Positions 54,971-55,245 of a DNA stretch of 55,245 bases are shown piece after piece (within the stretch, counting starts at the first letter, position 1; every line of letters begins with the position of its first letter). The translations under genes and the position numbers were made by a program. The notes beneath the pieces are model-generated. The model worked only from the letters and a program-made list of their open reading frames with translations, was not told the origin of the DNA and ran no database searches. This DNA is from Alphaproteobacteria bacterium (GTDB lineage: Bacteria > Pseudomonadota > Alphaproteobacteria > Rhizobiales > Xanthobacteraceae), in NCBI GenBank assembly GCA_026400395.1, contig JAPLPD010000145.1, positions 1 to 55,245 on the forward strand, read 5' to 3'.

Positions 54971-55245
54971 ATGAGCAAAGGCCAGCGCTATCCCTCCGAA
55001 AGTCGCGAAACCACCGACGCCGCCTCCGGCCGGCGCATCCGGCAGATCACCAGCCATCCGTCGATCCACCATCACCCGTTCTTCTTCGTGCCAGCCTACG
55101 ACCAGGCGATGAAGCGGCTTATCTTCGTGTCGTACCGCGCAGGGACCCCGCAAATCTTCTTCGAGGATCGCGCCAGCGGCGAACTGGTGCAGGCGACCGG
55201 CCGGCCCGATCTCGCCGACTGGTCGATCATTCCCTCCGGCGACGG
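54971..55245 (+). CDS. Oligogalacturonide-lyase-like protein, N-terminal part (cut by window end)
   Basis: 91 codons, open to the edge. MSKGQRYPSESRETTDAASGRRIRQITSHPSIHHHPFF, then KRLIFVSYRAGTPQIFFEDRASGELVQATGRPDLAD resembles the start of oligogalacturonide lyases (Ogl), seven-blade beta-propellers that split unsaturated pectin dimers; a TolB-like propeller is the alternative. The His-rich stretch HPSIHHHPFF is where Ogl has manganese-site residues, though this cannot be checked with the rest missing. Confidence 0.65.
   Translation, partial: MSKGQRYPSESRETTDAASGRRIRQITSHPSIHHHPFFFVPAYDQAMKRLIFVSYRAGTPQIFFEDRASGELVQATGRPDLADWSIIPSGD

Overview
The window looks like a chromosomal segment of a GC-rich alphaproteobacterium of the order Hyphomicrobiales, most likely near Bradyrhizobium, Rhodopseudomonas or Afipia. 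The reasons are the GC-rich codon use, the many orphan Bug/TctC-type solute-binding proteins, the alphaproteobacterial families (DUF3095, DUF6481, DUF1345) and dispersed palindromes of the type common in those genomes. The genus cannot be fixed by eye. No tRNA, rRNA, CRISPR array or prophage was recognised. The only transposon trace is a short IS21-like end at the left edge, which cuts an mtgA fragment.

Layout. 0-11 kb is mostly housekeeping: a prenyl diphosphate synthase, a CPA1 antiporter, DUF1345, DUF3095 and DUF1989 proteins, one MetE-like protein, IspG, a TPR protein, an EamA exporter and a Zur-like regulator. 11-18.8 kb holds a Bug protein, a macro-domain protein and a six-gene minus-strand catabolic operon (SDR, MaoC-type hydratase, acyl-CoA dehydrogenase, CaiB-type CoA transferase, 3-hydroxyisobutyrate dehydrogenase-like enzyme, metallo-beta-lactamase-fold hydrolase) that reads as a CoA-thioester beta-oxidation module. 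18.9-25 kb is a head-to-tail array of five MetE C-terminal-like paralogs, one of them broken, separated by palindromic repeats. 25.3-30 kb is a divergent Liv-type ABC importer whose livM gene has lost a membrane segment and its frame. 30-38.5 kb carries a protocatechuate 4,5-cleavage set (LigA, LigB, LigC, LigI) with a GlcG/HbpS-like protein, a PcaF-like thiolase and two ABC_sub_bind proteins. 38.5-47 kb resembles a phenylpropanoid CoA pathway: DUF3237 protein, crotonase, feruloyl-CoA synthase (frameshifted), SDR (deleted and frameshifted), 4HBT thioesterase, second SDR and a DctPQM TRAP transporter. 47-55 kb holds an ACMSD-like amidohydrolase, a DUF6481 protein, mutS, three tandem Bug proteins and the start of an oligogalacturonide-lyase-like gene.

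Taken together, the accessory part suggests a soil or plant-associated bacterium that takes up and degrades lignin-derived aromatics and other plant compounds: side chains through CoA thioesters, the ring through protocatechuate meta-cleavage. The MetE-like array has no known substrate and is the best candidate for undescribed biochemistry here.

Two observations stand out. MutS has lysine in place of the glutamate of its Phe-X-Glu mismatch-reading motif, and it carries an in-frame perfect palindrome just before the ATPase P-loop. Also, four otherwise well-preserved genes in this window (a MetE paralog, livM, fcs and an SDR) are frameshifted, three of them by small internal deletions. Whether this reflects real gene decay, a mutator history or assembly error cannot be decided from the sequence alone.
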